NCBI RefSeq assembly: GCF_015160855.1
Contig: NZ_CP063373.1
Location: forward strand, 1,488,001 to 1,552,000
DNA: 64,000 bases
Reading direction: 5' to 3'
DNA from: Streptomyces ferrugineus
GTDB lineage: Bacteria > Actinomycetota > Actinomycetes > Streptomycetales > Streptomycetaceae
Made by a program: the position numbers and the translations under genes. Positions 42,464 to 52,220 of this stretch are shown in pieces (the first letter of the stretch is position 1; each line of letters opens with the position of its first letter). The notes under the pieces are model-generated. The model saw nothing but the letters and a program-made list of their open reading frames with translations. It was not told where the DNA came from and searched no databases.

Positions 42464-43894
42464 CTAGAGCAGCTCGTCGACCGCGGGCAGCGCCCCGGTC
42501 CGAGCCGCCTTGCCGTACCAGTGCGCGCTCGACTTCGGCGTCCGGGCGAGGGACGCGTAGTCGACGTACACCGCGCCGAACCGCTTCTCGTAGCCGTACG
42601 CCCACTCGAAGTTGTCCAGCAGGGACCACAGGTAGTAGCCCCGGACATCGGCGCCGTCGGAGATGGCGCGGCGGATCTCGGAGAGGTGGCCGTGCAGGTA
42701 GGCGATGCGCTCGGGGTCGTGGACGCGGCCGTCGGGGTCGGGCTTGTCGTCGTAGGCCGCGCCGTTCTCGGTGATGTACAGGGGCAGGCCCGGGGCCTCG
42801 CGGCTGTAGCGCATGATCAGCTCGTGCAGGCCGGTCGGGTCGATGCTCCAGCCCATCTCCGTGCGCTCGCCCGGCGTCTGGTGGAACATCACGTCGTCCG
42901 CGCCGGGCCACGGCGAGTGCTCGCTCGCCCCGTGGCCGTCGGCGCGCGGGCCGGACAGCTCGGTCTCGGTCGACGAGACCAGCGTCGGGGTGTAGTAGTT
43001 CAGCCCCAGCGCGTCGAGCGGCTGGTTGATCGCGTCCAGATCGCCGTCCAGGACGTACGACCAGTCGGTGATCAGCTCCGTCGCCGTGTACAGCGTCTCC
43101 GGGTACGCGCCGTGCAGGATCGGGCCGTGGAAGACCCCGTTGGCCAGGTCGTCGATCTTCCGGACCGCCGCCAGGTCCGCGGCGTCCTGCGAGAGCGGCC
43201 GCACCGGGCAGGAGTTGAGGCTCAGCGCCACCGAGTTGCGGGCCGGCATCACCGAGCGCAGGGCCGACGTACCCAGGCCGTGGGCCAGGTTCAGGTGGTG
43301 GGCGGCCCGCAGCGTGGCCTCCGGTTCGGTGCGGCCCGGCGCGTGCACGCCCGAGCCGTAGCCCAGGAACGCGCTGCACCACGGCTCGTTGAGGGTGATC
43401 CACTGCTCCACCCGGTCGCCGAGCGCCTCGCCGACGATCTGCGCGTACTCGGCGAACCGGTACGCCGTGTCCCGCTCCGGCCAGCCGCCCGCGTCCTCCA
43501 GCTCCTGCGGCAGGTCCCAGTGGTAGAGGGTGACGGCGGGCTTGATCCCCGCGGCGAGCAGCTCGTCGACCAGGCGGCGGTAGAAGTCCAGGCCCACCTG
43601 CACCGCCGGGCCCCGGCCCGTCGGCTGGACGCGCGACCAGGAGATGGAGAAGCGGTACGCGTTCAGGCCGAGGTCGGCCATCAGCGCGACGTCCTCGCGG
43701 TAGCGGTGGTAGTGGTCGACAGCGATGTCACCGTGATCGCCGCCGGCCGTCCTGCCCGGCGTATGGCTGAAGGTGTCCCAGATGGAGGGGGTACGGCCGC
43801 CCTCGCGCACCGCTCCCTCGATCTGGTAGGCGGAGGTCGCGGCGCCCCAGAGGAAGGCGGGGGGAAAGGACACGGAGGACATGGGCTCAGGCAT
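42464..43894 (-). CDS. bglC: GH1 beta-glucosidase, BglC type
   Basis: 476 aa from ATG 43894 (protein begins [20 protein letters not shown], as in streptomycete BglC). The GH1 acid/base Glu is in WITLNEPW and the nucleophile Glu in [29 protein letters not shown] closes the active site. There is no signal peptide, so it acts in the cytoplasm on cellobiose or cello-oligosaccharides imported by CebEFG. A CebR box overlaps the start codon. It ends the ceb operon after a 143-bp gap with no other gene. Confidence 0.93.
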   Translation of the reverse strand: MPEPMSSVSFPPAFLWGAATSAYQIEGAVREGGRTPSIWDTFSHTPGRTAGGDHGDIAVDHYHRYREDVALMADLGLNAYRFSISWSRVQPTGRGPAVQVGLDFYRRLVDELLAAGIKPAVTLYHWDLPQELEDAGGWPERDTAYRFAEYAQIVGEALGDRVEQWITLNEPWCSAFLGYGSGVHAPGRTEPEATLRAAHHLNLAHGLGTSALRSVMPARNSVALSLNSCPVRPLSQDAADLAAVRKIDDLANGVFHGPILHGAYPETLYTATELITDWSYVLDGDLDAINQPLDALGLNYYTPTLVSSTETELSGPRADGHGASEHSPWPGADDVMFHQTPGERTEMGWSIDPTGLHELIMRYSREAPGLPLYITENGAAYDDKPDPDGRVHDPERIAYLHGHLSEIRRAISDGADVRGYYLWSLLDNFEWAYGYEKRFGAVYVDYASLARTPKSSAHWYGKAARTGALPAVDELL

Positions 43895-43907
43895 GGAAGC
43901 GCTCCCA
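43894..43907. promoter_or_regulatory. CebR operator at bglC
   Basis: TGGAAGCGCTCCCA is a one-mismatch copy of the CebR palindrome TGGGAGCGCTCCCA. It abuts and overlaps the bglC start codon, so bound CebR would block initiation or elongation there. Confidence 0.85.
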
Positions 43908-44037
43908 TAGGAGGTCGTGGAGACCGACGCGGGTACGGGTAGGGGAGAGGAGGGGGAAGGGGGGAAGGGACCCGAGGGCCGGGGCGGCGGTGACGCGGCC
44001 CCCGGAGTCGTACGGCCGAGACGAGTGCGACCGGGCG

Positions 44038-44940
44038 TCAGCCCTTGATCGCGCCCTGCATGATGCCGCCCACGATCTGCTTGCCGAACAGCAGGAAGGC
44101 GATCAGCAGCGGCAGGGTGCCGAGCAGGGCGCCCGCCATGATCACCGACTGGTCGGGGACATAGCCGGTGCCGAGCGAGTTGAGCGCGACCTGTACCGTC
44201 GGGTTCTCCTGGTTCAGGGCGATGATCGGCCACAGGAAGTCGTTCCAGGCGAACACGAAGGTCAGCAGGCCGAGAACGGCCATCGCGGGCCGGGCCGCGG
44301 GGAACACCACGTGCCAGACGATCCGCAGACTGCTCGCGCCGTCCACCCGCGCCGCCTCGATCAGCTCCGTCGGCAGCGCCTGCACCAGGTACTGCCGCAT
44401 GAAGAACACACCGAAGGCGGTCACCAGCGTCGGCAGGACGACCGTCTGCAGCTGGTTGGACCAGCCGAGGTCCGCCATCCACAGATACAGCGGGACGACG
44501 GCCAGCTGCGGCGGCACCATCATCGTGCCGATCGTCAGCAGCAGCAGAACGTTCGAGAACTTGAACCGCAGTTTGGCGAAGGCGAAACCGGCGAGGGTGG
44601 AGAACAGCACCGTGGCGACCGTGATCGTGCCCGCGACGATCACCGAGTTGACCATCGCGGTGCCGAGCCCGGCCTCCTCCCACGCGGTCTCCAGATTCTT
44701 GAACAGGTTGCCGCCGAACCACAGCGGCGGCGGGGTCTGCGCCAGCCGGGCGTTGGTGCGCGAGGCCGCGATCGCCGTCCACACCAGCGGGGCCAGCGAG
44801 ACCAGCGCGAACAGGGTCAGCACGACATAGGTGACCGGGCCGGCGTGCAGCTGCTTGCCCGCGCCCATCACGCGCTTCCGTTCCCGCCGGGACGGCGGTT
44901 TCTTCCCGGTCTGAGGGGGAGTCAGTTGGGTCGCTGTCAT
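44038..44940 (-). CDS. cebG: Cello-oligosaccharide ABC permease CebG
   Basis: 300 aa, a MalG-type permease with six predicted helices and the EAA loop ([20 protein letters not shown]). ATG 44940 overlaps the cebF stop as ATGA. It ends the cebE-cebF-cebG transcription unit. As in other streptomycete ceb loci no ATPase gene is present; the family uses a shared MsiK ATPase encoded elsewhere (known, not visible here). Confidence 0.92.
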   Translation of the reverse strand: MTATQLTPPQTGKKPPSRRERKRVMGAGKQLHAGPVTYVVLTLFALVSLAPLVWTAIAASRTNARLAQTPPPLWFGGNLFKNLETAWEEAGLGTAMVNSVIVAGTITVATVLFSTLAGFAFAKLRFKFSNVLLLLTIGTMMVPPQLAVVPLYLWMADLGWSNQLQTVVLPTLVTAFGVFFMRQYLVQALPTELIEAARVDGASSLRIVWHVVFPAARPAMAVLGLLTFVFAWNDFLWPIIALNQENPTVQVALNSLGTGYVPDQSVIMAGALLGTLPLLIAFLLFGKQIVGGIMQGAIKG

Positions 44941-45968
44941 TGGGACTTCCTCAGCCGTCGGGAGATCAGCAGATTGACCGCGGCGACGATCAGCAGGATC
45001 AGGAACATCGACCAGGCGATCGCGGACGCCTTGCCGAGGTTGCCGATGATCCAGCCCTGGTCGTACATGTACAGCCCGAGCGTCTGGAACTGGTGACCCG
45101 AGCCGCCCTTCGAGCCGCTGACCCCGCCGAACAGCAGGGGCTCGCCGAAGAGCTGGGTCGCGCCGATGGTCGAGACGACCACCGTGAACAGGATCGTCGG
45201 CCGCAGCTGCGGGATCGTCACGTGGAGGAACTGCTGCCAGCGGTTGGCGCCGTCGATCGCCGCCGACTCGTACAGATCGGCCGGGATCGCCTGCATGGCG
45301 GCGAGGTAGATCAGCGCGTTGTAGCCCGTCCACCGCCAGATGACGATCGTCGACACGGCGAACTTCGAACCCCAGTCGGACTCGGTCCAGTTGACCGGAT
45401 CGATCCCGACGAAGCCGAGCATCCAGTTGATCATGCCGCCGTCCCAGGAGTACAGCAGCACGAACACCAGCGTCGCCGCCGCCACCGAGGTGGCGTACGG
45501 GGTGAGCATCACGACCCGCCACACGACCGAGCCGCGCAGCTTGTAGTTGAGCAGGTGCGCCAGGCCGATCGCCATCAGCAACTGCGGCACCGTGGAGATC
45601 ACGCCGATGGTGAAGGTGACCCACAGCGAGTTCCAGAAGAAGTCCGAGGACAGCAGGTTCTCGTAGTTCTTCAGCCCGGCCCAGGACTGGCCGTCCAGGT
45701 CGGACAGCTGCACGTTGTGCAGCGAGTACCAGGCCGTGTACAGCAGCGGGACCAGCGAGAACGCGCCGAACACGATGAAGAAGGGGGAGATGAACGCGTA
45801 CGGCGACGCCTTCATGTCCCAGCGGTACAGCTTGCTGCGCCAGGAACCCGGGCCCGGCTCAGGCGGCGTACCGCGACCGTGCGCGCGGCCGGCCGCGCCC
45901 GGCTGCTCACCGGGCGCGGCGTCGGCGCTCGACGCGGAGTGCGCGAGGGCCTGCTTGGAGCTGGTCAC
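44937..45968 (-). CDS. cebF: Cello-oligosaccharide ABC permease CebF
   Basis: 343 aa, a MalF-type permease with a cytoplasmic N-terminus and six hydrophobic helices. The EAA region ([20 protein letters not shown]) is intact. GTG 45968 overlaps the cebE stop (GTGA). It pairs with CebG to import cellobiose/cellotriose delivered by CebE. Confidence 0.92.
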   Translation of the reverse strand: MTSSKQALAHSASSADAAPGEQPGAAGRAHGRGTPPEPGPGSWRSKLYRWDMKASPYAFISPFFIVFGAFSLVPLLYTAWYSLHNVQLSDLDGQSWAGLKNYENLLSSDFFWNSLWVTFTIGVISTVPQLLMAIGLAHLLNYKLRGSVVWRVVMLTPYATSVAAATLVFVLLYSWDGGMINWMLGFVGIDPVNWTESDWGSKFAVSTIVIWRWTGYNALIYLAAMQAIPADLYESAAIDGANRWQQFLHVTIPQLRPTILFTVVVSTIGATQLFGEPLLFGGVSGSKGGSGHQFQTLGLYMYDQGWIIGNLGKASAIAWSMFLILLIVAAVNLLISRRLRKSQ

Positions 45969-47281
45969 TGGCCGAGCACGTCCTTGATCTCCTCGGTGGC
46001 CGCGTCCCAGCCCTCCTCAGGGCTCTTGCCCTTCTGCTCGACCTGGAGGATGCCGATGTCGGTCAGCGCGGTGCCGATCGGCTGGTCCTTGACGCCGAAG
46101 TACTGGGTCGGGATCGTCTTGGCCGAGGCGGAGAAGATCTCCGTGATCGGCGCGTTCGAGAAGTACTCGGTGGTGGCGTCCGCCGGCTTCAGGGTCGAGT
46201 ACGCCGACGGGGCCGACGGGAAGCTCGCCTGCTTGGCGAAGACCTTCGCCTGCTGCTCGGGCGCGGTCAGCCACTTCGCCAGCGCGATGGCCTCCTTCTG
46301 GTGCTTGCTCGCCGTCGGCACGCCGATGAACGAACCGCCCCAGTTGCCCGCGGTCGGCGCCGCCGCCACGTCCCACTTGCCCTTGCCCGCGTCACCGGAC
46401 TGCTCCAGGATGTAGCCGATCATCCAGGCCGGGCAGGCCACCGTGGCGAAGGTGGCGTTGGCGTAGCCCTGGTCCCACGGCTTCTCGAACTGCTTCAGCT
46501 TCGCCGACATGTCGCTGGTCGCCACCTCCATGGCGGTGTCCCACGCCGTCTTCACGCCCGCGGACTTCTCCCAGACGACGTTGCCGTCCTTGTCGTAGTA
46601 CCGCTCGCTCGCACCGTTGAGGACGGCGTTGTAGACGGAGGAGGCGGAGTCCACGAACTTGGTGCCGCTCGGCGCCTTCTTCATGTACTCCTTGCCGAGG
46701 TCGACGTACTTGCCCCAGTCGCCCTTCCACTGCTCGGCGAGCTTGGTGCGGTCGGTCTCCAGGCCGGCCTTCTGGAACAGGTCCTTGCGGTAGCAGACGG
46801 CCATCGGACCGATGTCGGTGCCGAGCCCGATCAGCTTGCCGTCCTTGGTGGTGGCCTGGGCGTTCTTCCAGTCCAGCCACTGGGACTTGTCGACCTCCTT
46901 GCCGAGGTCGACGAACTTGTCGGCCTGCGTCTGCACGGCCTCGGTGACGTTGCCGACCTCGATCGCCTGGATGTCGTCGGTACCGGCACCGGCCTGCAGG
47001 CGGGTGAGGACCTTGGGCCAGTAGACGTCGGTCTTGGTGGTGACGTTCTCCTTGATGGTGATGTCGGGGTTGAGCTTCATGTACTCGTCGTAGAGGCCGG
47101 CCTGCTTGTAGCCGAAGGTGCCGAACGTGCCGACGGTGAGAGTGGTCTTGCCGCCGCCTCCGCCCTCGTTCGAAGGGCCGTCGTCCGAGTCCTCGGCGCA
47201 GCCGGCGAGCAGCCCTGTCGTCAGCGCGGCCGCGGCCGCGAGGGCCATCAGCCGGCGGGACCCGCGGGTACTCGTGCGCAT
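45965..47281 (-). CDS. cebE: Cello-oligosaccharide-binding lipoprotein CebE
   Basis: 438 aa from ATG 47281. A lipoprotein signal (MALAAAAALTTGLLAGC) anchors it outside the membrane. The body is a family-1 extracellular binding protein (KTTLTVGTFGTFGYKQAGLY; YWPKVLTRLQAGAGTDDIQA; GGSFIGVPTASKHQKEAIAL). It feeds the CebFG importer. A perfect CebR box lies ~120 bp upstream. In plant-pathogenic relatives this system senses cellotriose; here only uptake is claimed. Confidence 0.92.
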   Translation of the reverse strand: MRTSTRGSRRLMALAAAAALTTGLLAGCAEDSDDGPSNEGGGGGKTTLTVGTFGTFGYKQAGLYDEYMKLNPDITIKENVTTKTDVYWPKVLTRLQAGAGTDDIQAIEVGNVTEAVQTQADKFVDLGKEVDKSQWLDWKNAQATTKDGKLIGLGTDIGPMAVCYRKDLFQKAGLETDRTKLAEQWKGDWGKYVDLGKEYMKKAPSGTKFVDSASSVYNAVLNGASERYYDKDGNVVWEKSAGVKTAWDTAMEVATSDMSAKLKQFEKPWDQGYANATFATVACPAWMIGYILEQSGDAGKGKWDVAAAPTAGNWGGSFIGVPTASKHQKEAIALAKWLTAPEQQAKVFAKQASFPSAPSAYSTLKPADATTEYFSNAPITEIFSASAKTIPTQYFGVKDQPIGTALTDIGILQVEQKGKSPEEGWDAATEEIKDVLGQ

Positions 47282-47399
47282 TGCGTCCTCCTGTTGCCTG
47301 ACGTGCCGACCCCCCGGCCAACTGCACTGTTGGGCCCGTTCATTCTTCACGCTGCGGCTCGGGCGGGGAACGTGCGGGATGTGTATGTGTCAGGTACTG

Positions 47400-47413
47400 T
47401 GGGAGCGCTCCCA
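47400..47413. promoter_or_regulatory. CebR operator upstream of cebE
   Basis: TGGGAGCGCTCCCA is the exact 14-bp CebR palindrome and extends to a 16-bp perfect palindrome with flanking G and C. It lies in the 376-bp cebE-cebR intergenic region, which contains no gene. CebR bound here would repress cebEFG until cello-oligosaccharide is present. Confidence 0.93.
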
Positions 47414-47657
47414 CATGTGATGTGTTGAAGGTTCGTCGGTCGGGGCGGGGGTGTCAAGGGTGGGAGCGCGGAGAGATGCGTTCAGTTATCGGGCTGTTAA
47501 CTGGACCTCGTGAGCCGGTCCGGCGATCGCGGACGAGGGTCCGCCGAGGCTCGGCGCGGGGGGTCCTGGGGCGCCGGCTCCCGGCTGGGGTCACCGCACC
47601 GGACGGGACTGTTAAATTCCAGGCCAGCGACGAGACAACGGCGGGAAGGCGGAGCCC

Positions 47658-48713
47658 ATGGCAAGCCACGGAGTGCGGGGGCGGAGCGGTGGCCGGCCCA
47701 CCCTCGAAGAGGTGGCGGCCCGCGCGGGCGTGGGACGGGGCACCGTCTCCCGGGTGATCAACGGCTCGCCCCGGGTCAGTGACGCGACCCGCGCCGCGGT
47801 GGAGGCGGCGGTCGCGGAGCTCGGTTATGTTCCCAACACGGCCGCCCGTGCCCTGGCGGCGAACCGTACGGACGCCATCGCGCTGGTCGTGCCCGAGCCG
47901 GAGACGCGGTTCTTCGCGGAGCCGTACTTCTCGGACATGCTCAAGGGGGTCGGCGCCGAGCTCGGCGACACCGAGATGCAGCTCCTGCTGATCTTCGCGG
48001 GCAGCGACAAGGAACGCCGCCGGCTGGCCCAGTATCTGGCGGCACACCGTGTCGACGGTGTCCTGCTGGTCTCGGTCCACGCGGACGACCCACTGCCGGA
48101 TCTGCTGGCCCAGCTCGAGATCCCGGCGGTGATCAGCGGCCCGAGATCGGCGGCGGAGACCCTGACCTCGGTCGACTCGGACAACTACGGCGGCGCGAGG
48201 TCGGCGGTGGAGCACTTGGTGGCCCGGGGCCGGGGGAGGATCGCCCACATCACCGGCCGCCTCGACGTCTACGGCGCCCAGCGCCGCGTCGACGGCTACC
48301 GCGACGCCCTGGGGGACGCCGGGCATCAGGTGGACGAGCGGCTGATCGAGCCCGGCGACTTCACCGAGGAGGGCGGCGCGAGGGCGATGCGGGCGTTGCT
48401 GGAGCGCGTCCCCGACCTGGACGCGGTCTTCGCGGCGTCGGACGTGACGGCGGCGGGCGCCCGCCAGGTGCTGCGCGAGGCGGGCCGCCGCATCCCCGAC
48501 GACGTCGCCCTGGTCGGCTACGACGACTCCGCCATCGCCCGCCACATGGACCCGCCGCTGACGTCCGTCCGCCAGCCCATCGAGGAGATGGGCCGCCGCA
48601 TGATCGACCTCCTCCTGAGCGAGATCGCGGACCGGCGTCCGGCGGCGTCGCGGGGGCTGGAGCGGGCGCAGGTGGTGCTGGCGACGGAGCTGGAGGAGCG
48701 GGCGTCGTCGTGA
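47658..48713 (+). CDS. cebR: LacI-family repressor CebR
   Basis: 351 aa with AAGGCGGAG upstream of ATG 47658. The LacI HTH (TLEEVAARAGVGRGTVSRVI) is at ~17-36, with the hinge helix RALAANRTD at ~68. The periplasmic-binding-like effector domain ends with DDVALVGYDDSAIARHMDPP. It is divergent from cebE and recognises the boxes at 47400 and 43894. A half-match TGGGAGCGC at 47461 could allow weak autoregulation. Confidence 0.93.
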   Translation: MASHGVRGRSGGRPTLEEVAARAGVGRGTVSRVINGSPRVSDATRAAVEAAVAELGYVPNTAARALAANRTDAIALVVPEPETRFFAEPYFSDMLKGVGAELGDTEMQLLLIFAGSDKERRRLAQYLAAHRVDGVLLVSVHADDPLPDLLAQLEIPAVISGPRSAAETLTSVDSDNYGGARSAVEHLVARGRGRIAHITGRLDVYGAQRRVDGYRDALGDAGHQVDERLIEPGDFTEEGGARAMRALLERVPDLDAVFAASDVTAAGARQVLREAGRRIPDDVALVGYDDSAIARHMDPPLTSVRQPIEEMGRRMIDLLLSEIADRRPAASRGLERAQVVLATELEERASS

Positions 48714-48743
48714 GGGCGGAGCGAATGTCGGCGACGTATGCCA

Positions 48744-48761
48744 GTTGACAACGTCGTCAAC
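48744..48761. promoter_or_regulatory. Inverted repeat upstream of a decayed vapBC module
   Basis: GTTGACAACGTCGTCAAC is a near-perfect palindrome that embeds a TTGACA hexamer and directly precedes the antitoxin-like start at 48762. Such operators are typical of autoregulated VapBC toxin-antitoxin units. Confidence 0.6.
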
Positions 48762-48975
48762 ATGGAGGTGGTCGGCGTGACCGTGACCCAGATCGATCTG
48801 GATGACGAGGCGCTCGGCAGCACGCGGCGCGCGGGGAGTTCGACGCGGCGGCAGCGGCTCATGAAGCAGCCAAGCGGGCACGCCGGGCGGCCTTCGAGTG
48901 ATCACGTACCTCCTGGACACCTCGGCGCTGTGGCACCTCTTCCGTACCCCCGGGGCGTTGGTTGCCTGGGAAGGG
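48762..48975 (+). pseudogene. Decayed vapBC toxin-antitoxin module
   Basis: The frame from ATG 48762 begins like a VapB antitoxin (GVTVTQIDLDDEALGS). The frame then changes, and an ending ARGEFDAAAAAHEAAKRARR reaches a TGA at 48899-48901. GTG 48898 overlaps this stop and opens a PIN-toxin N-terminus, VITYLLDTSALWHLFRTPGA, which is lost after about 25 residues. The antitoxin has lost its middle and the toxin most of its length, including the later PIN acidic residues. By chance the toxin fragment stays in frame with the sulfotransferase downstream. Confidence 0.65.
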
Positions 48976-49077
48976 CACCCGCATCAGACGAGGCCTTCGA
49001 GGGATCCGTCCGTCGACATGACGGGTACGCACCCTGTTGGACCAAACAGAGTCGGACAGCACGCGGAGGACACCCCC

Positions 49078-50112
49078 ATGCGTTCCTTGACCTTCGTCAT
49101 CGGTACGGGACGCAGCGGTTCGACCGCGTTGTCGCGCATCCTCAACGCCCATCCGGATGTGCTGAGCCTCAACGAGTACATGGCCTCCGTGGGCGACGCC
49201 GCCTTCCCCGAGGGGAAGGTGACCGGTGAGGAGTTCTGGCAGACGCTCTTTCGGCCCGCCCCGCACTTCGAGCGGATGATCCGCAGTGGGCTGCCGCTGC
49301 CGGAGTTCCTCTACACCCGTCGCCCCGGCAGGTACTCGGCGCAGACCACCGGCATCCCCGCGCTCTCCCTGATGGTGCTGCCGCACCTCACCGACGACCC
49401 GGACGGGCTTCTCGACGCCCTCGGCGCGGCCGTGGTCCAGTGGCCCGAGCGCACCGCCGCCGAGCACCACCGGGCGTTGTTCGACCTGCTGTGCGGGCGG
49501 TTCTCAAGGACCGCCGTCGTGGAGCGCTCCGGCTACTCGACCGGCTGGGCAGCGGGGCTGCGGGAGACGTTCCCGGAGGCGAGGTTCGTGCACATGTTCA
49601 GGGACGGGCCGGACTGCGCCCTGTCCATGAGCCGGCACCCCGGCTACCGCGCGATCACGCTGCTGCGCGAGATCAAGGAGCGGGCCGGCGTCCAGAGTTT
49701 CGGCGACCTGACCGAGGAGCACGTACGCGCCCTGCCCCCGGACCTCGCACCGCTGCTCGACGACCGCTTCGACCCGGCCCTCGTACGCGACCGCGACCTG
49801 TCACCGCGCAGGTTCGGCGCGCTGTGGTCCGAACTGGTCACCGAGGGCGCCGAGTTCCTCGCCGGACTGCCCGCCGACCGGCGCACCACGCTCGCCTACG
49901 AGGACCTCCTCGACAGGCCGGCGGAAGAACTCACCCGCTTGGCCGAGTTCATCGGGGTGGACCCCCAACCGCGGTGGCTGAGCACCGCGTCGGCCCTGCT
50001 CGACCACAGCCGCCGCGGCTCCGCGAGCAGGTTGCCGGCAGGGGAGTTCGCCGACCTGAGGGAGAGCTGCGCGCCGGGCGCCCGAGCCTTGGAAGGGCGA
50101 CCGATCGGGTGA
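49078..50112 (+). CDS. Sulfotransferase family protein
   Basis: 344 aa from ATG 49078 with GGAGG ~8 nt upstream. The PAPS 5'-phosphosulfate loop is FVIGTGRSGSTALSRIL at the N-terminus, and the 3'-phosphate region is FPEARFVHMFRDGPDCALSM, the usual sulfotransferase layout. The acceptor is unknown. It could modify a natural product or surface glycan. There is no neighbouring pathway gene; the start region is the decayed vapBC remnant. Confidence 0.82.
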   Translation: MRSLTFVIGTGRSGSTALSRILNAHPDVLSLNEYMASVGDAAFPEGKVTGEEFWQTLFRPAPHFERMIRSGLPLPEFLYTRRPGRYSAQTTGIPALSLMVLPHLTDDPDGLLDALGAAVVQWPERTAAEHHRALFDLLCGRFSRTAVVERSGYSTGWAAGLRETFPEARFVHMFRDGPDCALSMSRHPGYRAITLLREIKERAGVQSFGDLTEEHVRALPPDLAPLLDDRFDPALVRDRDLSPRRFGALWSELVTEGAEFLAGLPADRRTTLAYEDLLDRPAEELTRLAEFIGVDPQPRWLSTASALLDHSRRGSASRLPAGEFADLRESCAPGARALEGRPIG

Positions 50113-50121
50113 CGGCCGAGC

Positions 50122-50200
50122 AACGCCCTCAAGGGGCGCGGGGCTGTATCGATTTGCGGCTCCGCCGCGCGGGCGCGACCAGCCCCCACGACCCGCACAG
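50122..50200. repeat. Dispersed Streptomyces intergenic repeat (GGGGCGCGGGGCTG family)
   Basis: AAGGGGCGCGGGGCTGTATC is followed by GATTTGCGGCTCCGCCGCG and GGCGCGACCAGCCCCCACGA. I recognise this as a common intergenic sequence in streptomycetes. It lies after the sulfotransferase gene. Confidence 0.6.
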
Positions 50201-50295
50201 GCCGACCAACAAGTACGGACCCCCACGTGATGCCACCTGTCACGGGGGGTCCGTTCTCATCGCCGGGGAGCCGCCCAACCCCCCGGCCTGCGCGG

Positions 50296-50862
50296 CTAAC
50301 CGGTGGCCGTCACTCCCCGGCCGGCGGCGCGTCGAGGAAGTGCGGTCGGCCAGTGGGCCAGGGCCGCGGTCGCGGAGTACCAGGCCACCGCGCCCGCCGC
50401 CACGGCGAACCAGCCGCCCACCTTGGTGAGTCCGTCGTTGTCGGCGAAGTTGGCGATCGCCATCAGCAGCAGGCCGACGAAGAACAGCCCGTGCATGCCC
50501 TGGCCGAGCTGGTCGCCACCGGCGAGGGTCAGGGACAGCGCCACCAGGGCGAACAGCAGCAGGAAGAGCCCCGCGGCATTGGCGGACACCTGGCTGTCGG
50601 CCGCGACGGCCCAGGTGAACCAGAGCGCTCCGAGCGCCACGAAGGCGGTCCCGTTCGCGCCGTCGCGGTCGCGGAAGGCCATCAGACCGGCGACGAAGAG
50701 GGCGATGCCGCCCACGTACTGGGCGATTGATACGGCGTCAGCGGCTGACACGCCGTCGATGACATCGGTGTACCCCAGCCCGAAGGCCAACAGGGTGACA
50801 CCGAGGGCGAGTCGGCCGACCACGGAGGTGATTCCGCTTCCCGCAGAGACGTCGTTGGCCAC
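50296..50862 (-). CDS. GPR1/FUN34/YaaH-type membrane protein
   Basis: 188 aa with six hydrophobic helices (VVGRLALGVTLLAFGLGYTD; YVGGIALFVAGLMAFRD; GTAFVALGALWFTWAVAADS; LLLFALVALSLTLAG). The pattern and size fit the acetate/succinate transporter family (SatP/YaaH), although the N-terminal NPAPLGL signature is not obvious, so membership is probable rather than certain. It stands alone. Confidence 0.75.
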   Translation of the reverse strand: MANDVSAGSGITSVVGRLALGVTLLAFGLGYTDVIDGVSAADAVSIAQYVGGIALFVAGLMAFRDRDGANGTAFVALGALWFTWAVAADSQVSANAAGLFLLLFALVALSLTLAGGDQLGQGMHGLFFVGLLLMAIANFADNDGLTKVGGWFAVAAGAVAWYSATAALAHWPTALPRRAAGRGVTATG

Positions 50863-51012
50863 GGCGGGCTCCCTTCATGCATGTGCAGTTGTGCGGTGTG
50901 CGATATATGCCCTTCACAAGGGCACAAACACCTCTACGCGCCAGTAGGTTCACGCACTGCAGAAAGGGGGGCGCCGTCTCGAACGGCTCATCTCACCTGG
51001 GACAACGGCGAG

Positions 51013-51540
51013 TTACGGAATGACAACGACGGGACGCTTGGCCCGCTTGGCGAGCCGCCCCGCGACGGACCCGAAGATCCGCCCGACGATGCCCTGGGTG
51101 GAGCCGACGACGATCGCGTCCGCCTCGTACTCCTGTCCGACCTCTTCGAGTTCATGGCAGATGTCGCCGCCGCGCTCGACGAGGATCCAGGGCACCTCGG
51201 CCAGATAGTCGGCGCACGCCAGCTCGAGGCCGAGCACCTCGGTGCGGTGGTCCGGCACATCGACGAAGACCGGCGGCTCGCAGCCGGCCCACACCGTGGT
51301 GGGCAGCCGGTTGGCGACATGGACGATGATCAGGCCCGACCCGGAGCGATGGGCCATGCCGATGGCGTACGCCAGGGCGCGCTCGCTGGAGGTGGAGCCG
51401 TCGAAGCCGACGACGACGCCGTGCTTGAAAGCGGGATCGCAGGAATGGCGTGAGTCTTCCGCCGCCAGGGGCTCGGCCGCCGTGGGGTCGGCGACGGGCC
51501 GCTTGCGGTCCGCTGGTTCGAAGAATTCGTGACCGGCCAT
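51013..51540 (-). CDS. Universal stress protein (UspA family)
   Basis: 175 aa from ATG 51540. After a ~38-residue variable N-terminus a single Usp domain follows: GVVVGFDGSTSSERALAYAI, then ADAIVVGSTQGIVGRIFGSV with AKRPVVVIP, the ATP-binding GxxGxxxG-like loop of the family. It probably acts in the cytosol in stress or dormancy responses. It is convergent with no gene. The ~360-bp upstream gap to 51903 holds no gene I can support. Confidence 0.88.
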   Translation of the reverse strand: MAGHEFFEPADRKRPVADPTAAEPLAAEDSRHSCDPAFKHGVVVGFDGSTSSERALAYAIGMAHRSGSGLIIVHVANRLPTTVWAGCEPPVFVDVPDHRTEVLGLELACADYLAEVPWILVERGGDICHELEEVGQEYEADAIVVGSTQGIVGRIFGSVAGRLAKRAKRPVVVIP

Positions 51541-51902
51541 GGTTGTCTCGGCGTATTGATCCTTGTATGGGCGGGCCCGCGAGCGGAGCTCGCTGATGGA
51601 TGCGGCGGTGTGCAGCGGAGCTTGCGGCGGAGCTGTGTCCGGGAATGGTCTTCCCAACCCCATACCCCAAGGGTACGGCGGCACGCCTCCTTAGCCCAGA
51701 TACCCGCTCACGGGCGGTGCGGGTTCCAGGGAGCATGCACGAGGGGACGCCCGTAACGCAATGGTTGCTGCGGTGTACAGGCGGTTTGCACAGGATCCAC
51801 GCGCGTCCACCGGCGGACCCGCCGCGGGGCAGTGACCGACCGCCCCGACCCGCGTTGATCACCACGATCCGCCGTCCAGGGAGCCCAGGAGCACGCACCC
51901 AC

Positions 51903-52220
51903 ATGTCCGGACCCCACACCCCCTCCGAGGACAGCGCCACCGACGTGGTCCGCTGGGCGGCCTTCAGCTGCGTCCTGGTCCCCGTGGTCCTCCTCTGGTA
52001 CGGCACCTCGCTCGCCGGAGCCACCGGCACCGCCCTCGGTCTCGCGGCCGTGACGGCCGTCTGCCGGGTGCTGCTGCGCCAGTCGGAGCGCGGCGCGACA
52101 CGGCTGCGGCAGGAGGAGCGGCACGGTCCGTCACCGCGTCGTCGCGGACGCCATCACCGGACGGGAACCGGGGCCCATAGAGGCGGACGTCACACTGGGG
52201 GAAATACACCGGTCGGCTGA
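51903..52220 (+). CDS. Small membrane protein upstream of adpA
   Basis: 105 aa from ATG 51903. Two hydrophobic segments (WAAFSCVLVPVVLLWYGTSL and GATGTALGLAAVTAVCRVLL) are followed by a strongly basic Arg/His/Gly tail. The function is unknown. Position next to adpA is common in streptomycetes, but no role is shown by the sequence. Confidence 0.65.
   Translation: MSGPHTPSEDSATDVVRWAAFSCVLVPVVLLWYGTSLAGATGTALGLAAVTAVCRVLLRQSERGATRLRQEERHGPSPRRRGRHHRTGTGAHRGGRHTGGNTPVG

Noticed and set aside
47461..47474. Third CebR box (TGGGAGCGCGGAGA) before cebR
   Set aside because: Only the left half matches; mentioned as a possible weak autoregulatory site but not called as an operator.
48898..49077. N-terminal extension of the sulfotransferase
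   Set aside because: The extension is a VapC fragment; the GGAGG site and the PAPS loop at residue ~8 support ATG 49078 as the start.
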